Assembly: GCA_054601695.1 (NCBI GenBank)
Contig: BAAHQB010000092.1
Span: 62,001-126,000, forward strand
Length of the DNA stretch: 64,000 nt
Origin: Amorphochlora amoebiformis
Lineage: Eukaryota > Cercozoa > Chlorarachniophyceae
Direction of reading: 5' to 3'
Part shown: positions 46,823-64,000 of the stretch, in pieces
Numbering within the stretch: position 1 is the first letter of the stretch
How the letters are laid out: each line of letters begins with the position of its first letter
Translations under genes and position numbers: made by a program
The notes under the pieces: generated by a model
Database searches by the model: none
Told to the model about the DNA's origin: nothing
What the model saw: the letters and a program-made list of their open reading frames with translations, nothing else

Positions 46823-48287
46823 GAGAGGACTTTACTAATCTTCCGAGACCGCGACTTAACGGTGATCGATCCCCTCCTAGTATTTAACGTCACTCACATG
46901 ATTTTTGAGCTGAAGTTGTGCTATCTGCGCTTTATCATTTGGATTTGCTTAAAACTTCGAAGCTCATCAGATCTAACACTACACATCAATCAGTGACCAA
47001 ATAGTAGGGTTAAATCTAGAAATATAGCTAGGAGTTATACTAGATACGCGGCAATTTTTTAGGCTATATATTATATATAGAAGATACATACTAGTCTGGA
47101 CTATCTATCACTACTGGTGTTGAGTGCATGACTATATCGCTACCCTAGTATCACCAACGCACGACTATAAAGCTAGCCTTGAAAGCCGGTTTGGTCGGTC
47201 TATGTGGTTTAGCTAACTATGAATTCACTGCGGAAGGCCGTGGCATCTAGCTACTAGTACTAATAATAATACAATGATCCGGTGCGCTCGCGCATGATAT
47301 TGATCGTTATACTAATCATCATATGTAATTGTGCCACAGTCTAACTAGTCTAACCTCTAGAACCTAGCTAACTCACATATGTCACGTGTCACGACGAAAG
47401 TTGTTGCGGACGCCATGTTGCGATGTTGAGTTTCAACACTGAACACCCTGTAAAAGGTGGAAGCAAGTACGTATTAGTTGCTAATTGTTTTTTATTTTAT
47501 TTGATACTACAGAAATACGCAAGTTGAAAAATAGGTTGGTGCGTATGGTACGTATCTTGGTCGTTGAGAAATAAGTTGATACGAAAGGTGCGTATGTCGG
47601 TACTTATGTTGGTCGTACGTATGTAACGTAAGTTGGTACACGTTCGTAGGTACGTACGTACGTATTTGGTATACGTTGGGATACGCATCTGATATACGCT
47701 TGTGGTATCATACGATATGTGGAATACATTTGTTCGTACGTATGTGGTGTACGTATCGTTGCATTGTTGACGTCCATTGATAGGTATGCCACATACCTTG
47801 GCAGTGGCGCTATGATCTAGATGATCTAGATGATATCCCAAATATCACTGCTTGCGAGTTGTACAGACTGCAGAGTCACTGACAAGAGTCATGGTCATTG
47901 ATATTCAACCGTCTAGACCGTGAGTTAAATGGCAACGGTAGTTGAAGGATCGCGTTTAAATTTATCATAGGCTAGCCATAGTATTAGTTTGACACCTTTA
48001 GATTGTCAAGATCTAGATAAAATTACCGTCTAGATCTAGCTAGCTAGTAGATGCCTGCATATTGCGTTCACTTTTGAATGTTCTAGATGTTAGATGAATT
48101 TTTAAACATTCATGTTGTACCTAGACTACTACTTCGTCAGTGTGACTGAGCTTTAGCTTTTACTAGTTTGAGAGTGACTTTGAGAGCTTTCTTCAACTTC
48201 TTTGAAATTCTGTCGACCTAAGTGTGTACGAAAGAGTGTTTATTGTATGTACATGTACGCGTATGTATATACATATGTAATAATATA

Positions 48288-48384
<97 letters not shown>

Positions 48385-48634
48385 ATGAATGTATATATTC
48401 TAGATGGAAAAAGATGTGCGTATACACTATTTTCAATACATCTGTTATATGCACATCTATGTAGGAATAAATATTTCCAAATCCAATATCTTCATATATA
48501 AAAATATTTGTAGTATGTATATAATACATTTTTACGTATGTACTCTCTTATACATATACATGTGTATGTATTTGTACATATATGTTACATCCATGTAATA
48601 CATCATCTCACACATGTATGTACACACACACACA

Positions 48635-48676
<42 letters not shown>

Positions 48677-48699
48677 TTTGTATGTATAATTACATGTTC

Positions 48700-48786
<87 letters not shown>

Positions 48787-48930
48787 ATGCATTTGTACAT
48801 ACGAATGACCATGTCAATATGAAATATATATATTTATATGTATAGATATTTGTAATTACATATGTAAATATATATATATATATATGTATATACATTATAT
48901 AATATATATATATATATATATCTTCTTTTT
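46823..48930. other. Convergent spacer 3: CTAG-rich sequence, then TA tracts
   Basis: This spacer lies between the MMAB stop and the Sec15 stop. Bases 46975-48190 have no TA tract and are rich in CTAG (for example GTCTAGATCTAGCTAGCTAG near 48030). Bases 48240-48910 are (TA)n with CA/GT runs. No exon was recognised, and the minus-strand open frame 47497-47841 is repeat-derived. Confidence 0.8.
47515..47765. repeat. Degenerate ACGTA-rich tandem repeat
   Basis: About 250 bp of imperfect repeats of TTGGTACGTATGT-like units, including GTACGTACGTACGTA near 47650, lies inside convergent spacer 3. The unit length varies between about 12 and 20 bp. Confidence 0.65.

Positions 48931-64000
<15,070 letters not shown>

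Overview
The window is nuclear DNA of an intron-rich eukaryote, most likely a protist or alga that I cannot place further. More than half of it is (TA)n and related microsatellite. Between those tracts lie short islands, usually 30-180 nt, of higher-complexity sequence. Reading the islands as exons with AG acceptors and GT donors, and requiring reading-frame phase to match across each intron, recovers six genes. Five have phase-consistent chains with an open frame to a stop codon. The sixth runs towards or past the right edge and has unresolved exons.

Layout: (1) 2058-13134, plus: single-domain six-helix voltage-gated cation channel with BK/Slo-like order but an unusual pore. (2) 13712-21887, minus: PrpE-like calcineurin-type metallophosphoesterase, 15 exons, 349 aa. 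(3) 21994-24119, plus: GDP-mannose/nucleotide-sugar transporter of the VRG4/GONST/SLC35D type, 14 exons with short introns, 360 aa. (4) 25807-39177, minus: DCAF4-like WD40 protein, 17 exons, 490 or 494 aa. (5) 39261-46822, plus: cob(I)alamin adenosyltransferase (MMAB/PduO type) with a probable mitochondrial presequence, 11 exons, 216 aa. (6) 48931 to about 63785 or beyond, minus: exocyst subunit Sec15.

The six genes strictly alternate in strand (+ - + - + -). The two divergent pairs start 106 and 83 bp apart, so they probably share bidirectional promoters. The three convergent 3' spacers (13135-13711, 24120-25806, 46823-48930) all contain sequence very rich in the tetranucleotide CTAG, which is scarce elsewhere. 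The genes do not form a pathway; they are housekeeping functions: ion transport, phosphoester hydrolysis, Golgi sugar transport, ubiquitin-ligase substrate reception, cobalamin metabolism and exocytosis.

Introns hold the unusual content: kilobase TA tracts, a 0.7 kb GA tract, a 0.9 kb (CG)n/(GT)n block, TTAGGG-like degenerate repeats, a dispersed repeat in three introns, a LINE endonuclease fragment, and many tandem duplications of non-TA segments that lie between TA tracts. The most striking duplication surrounds the voltage-sensor (S4) exon of the channel, whose 5' edge is copied six times upstream and whose 3' two-thirds is copied twice downstream.
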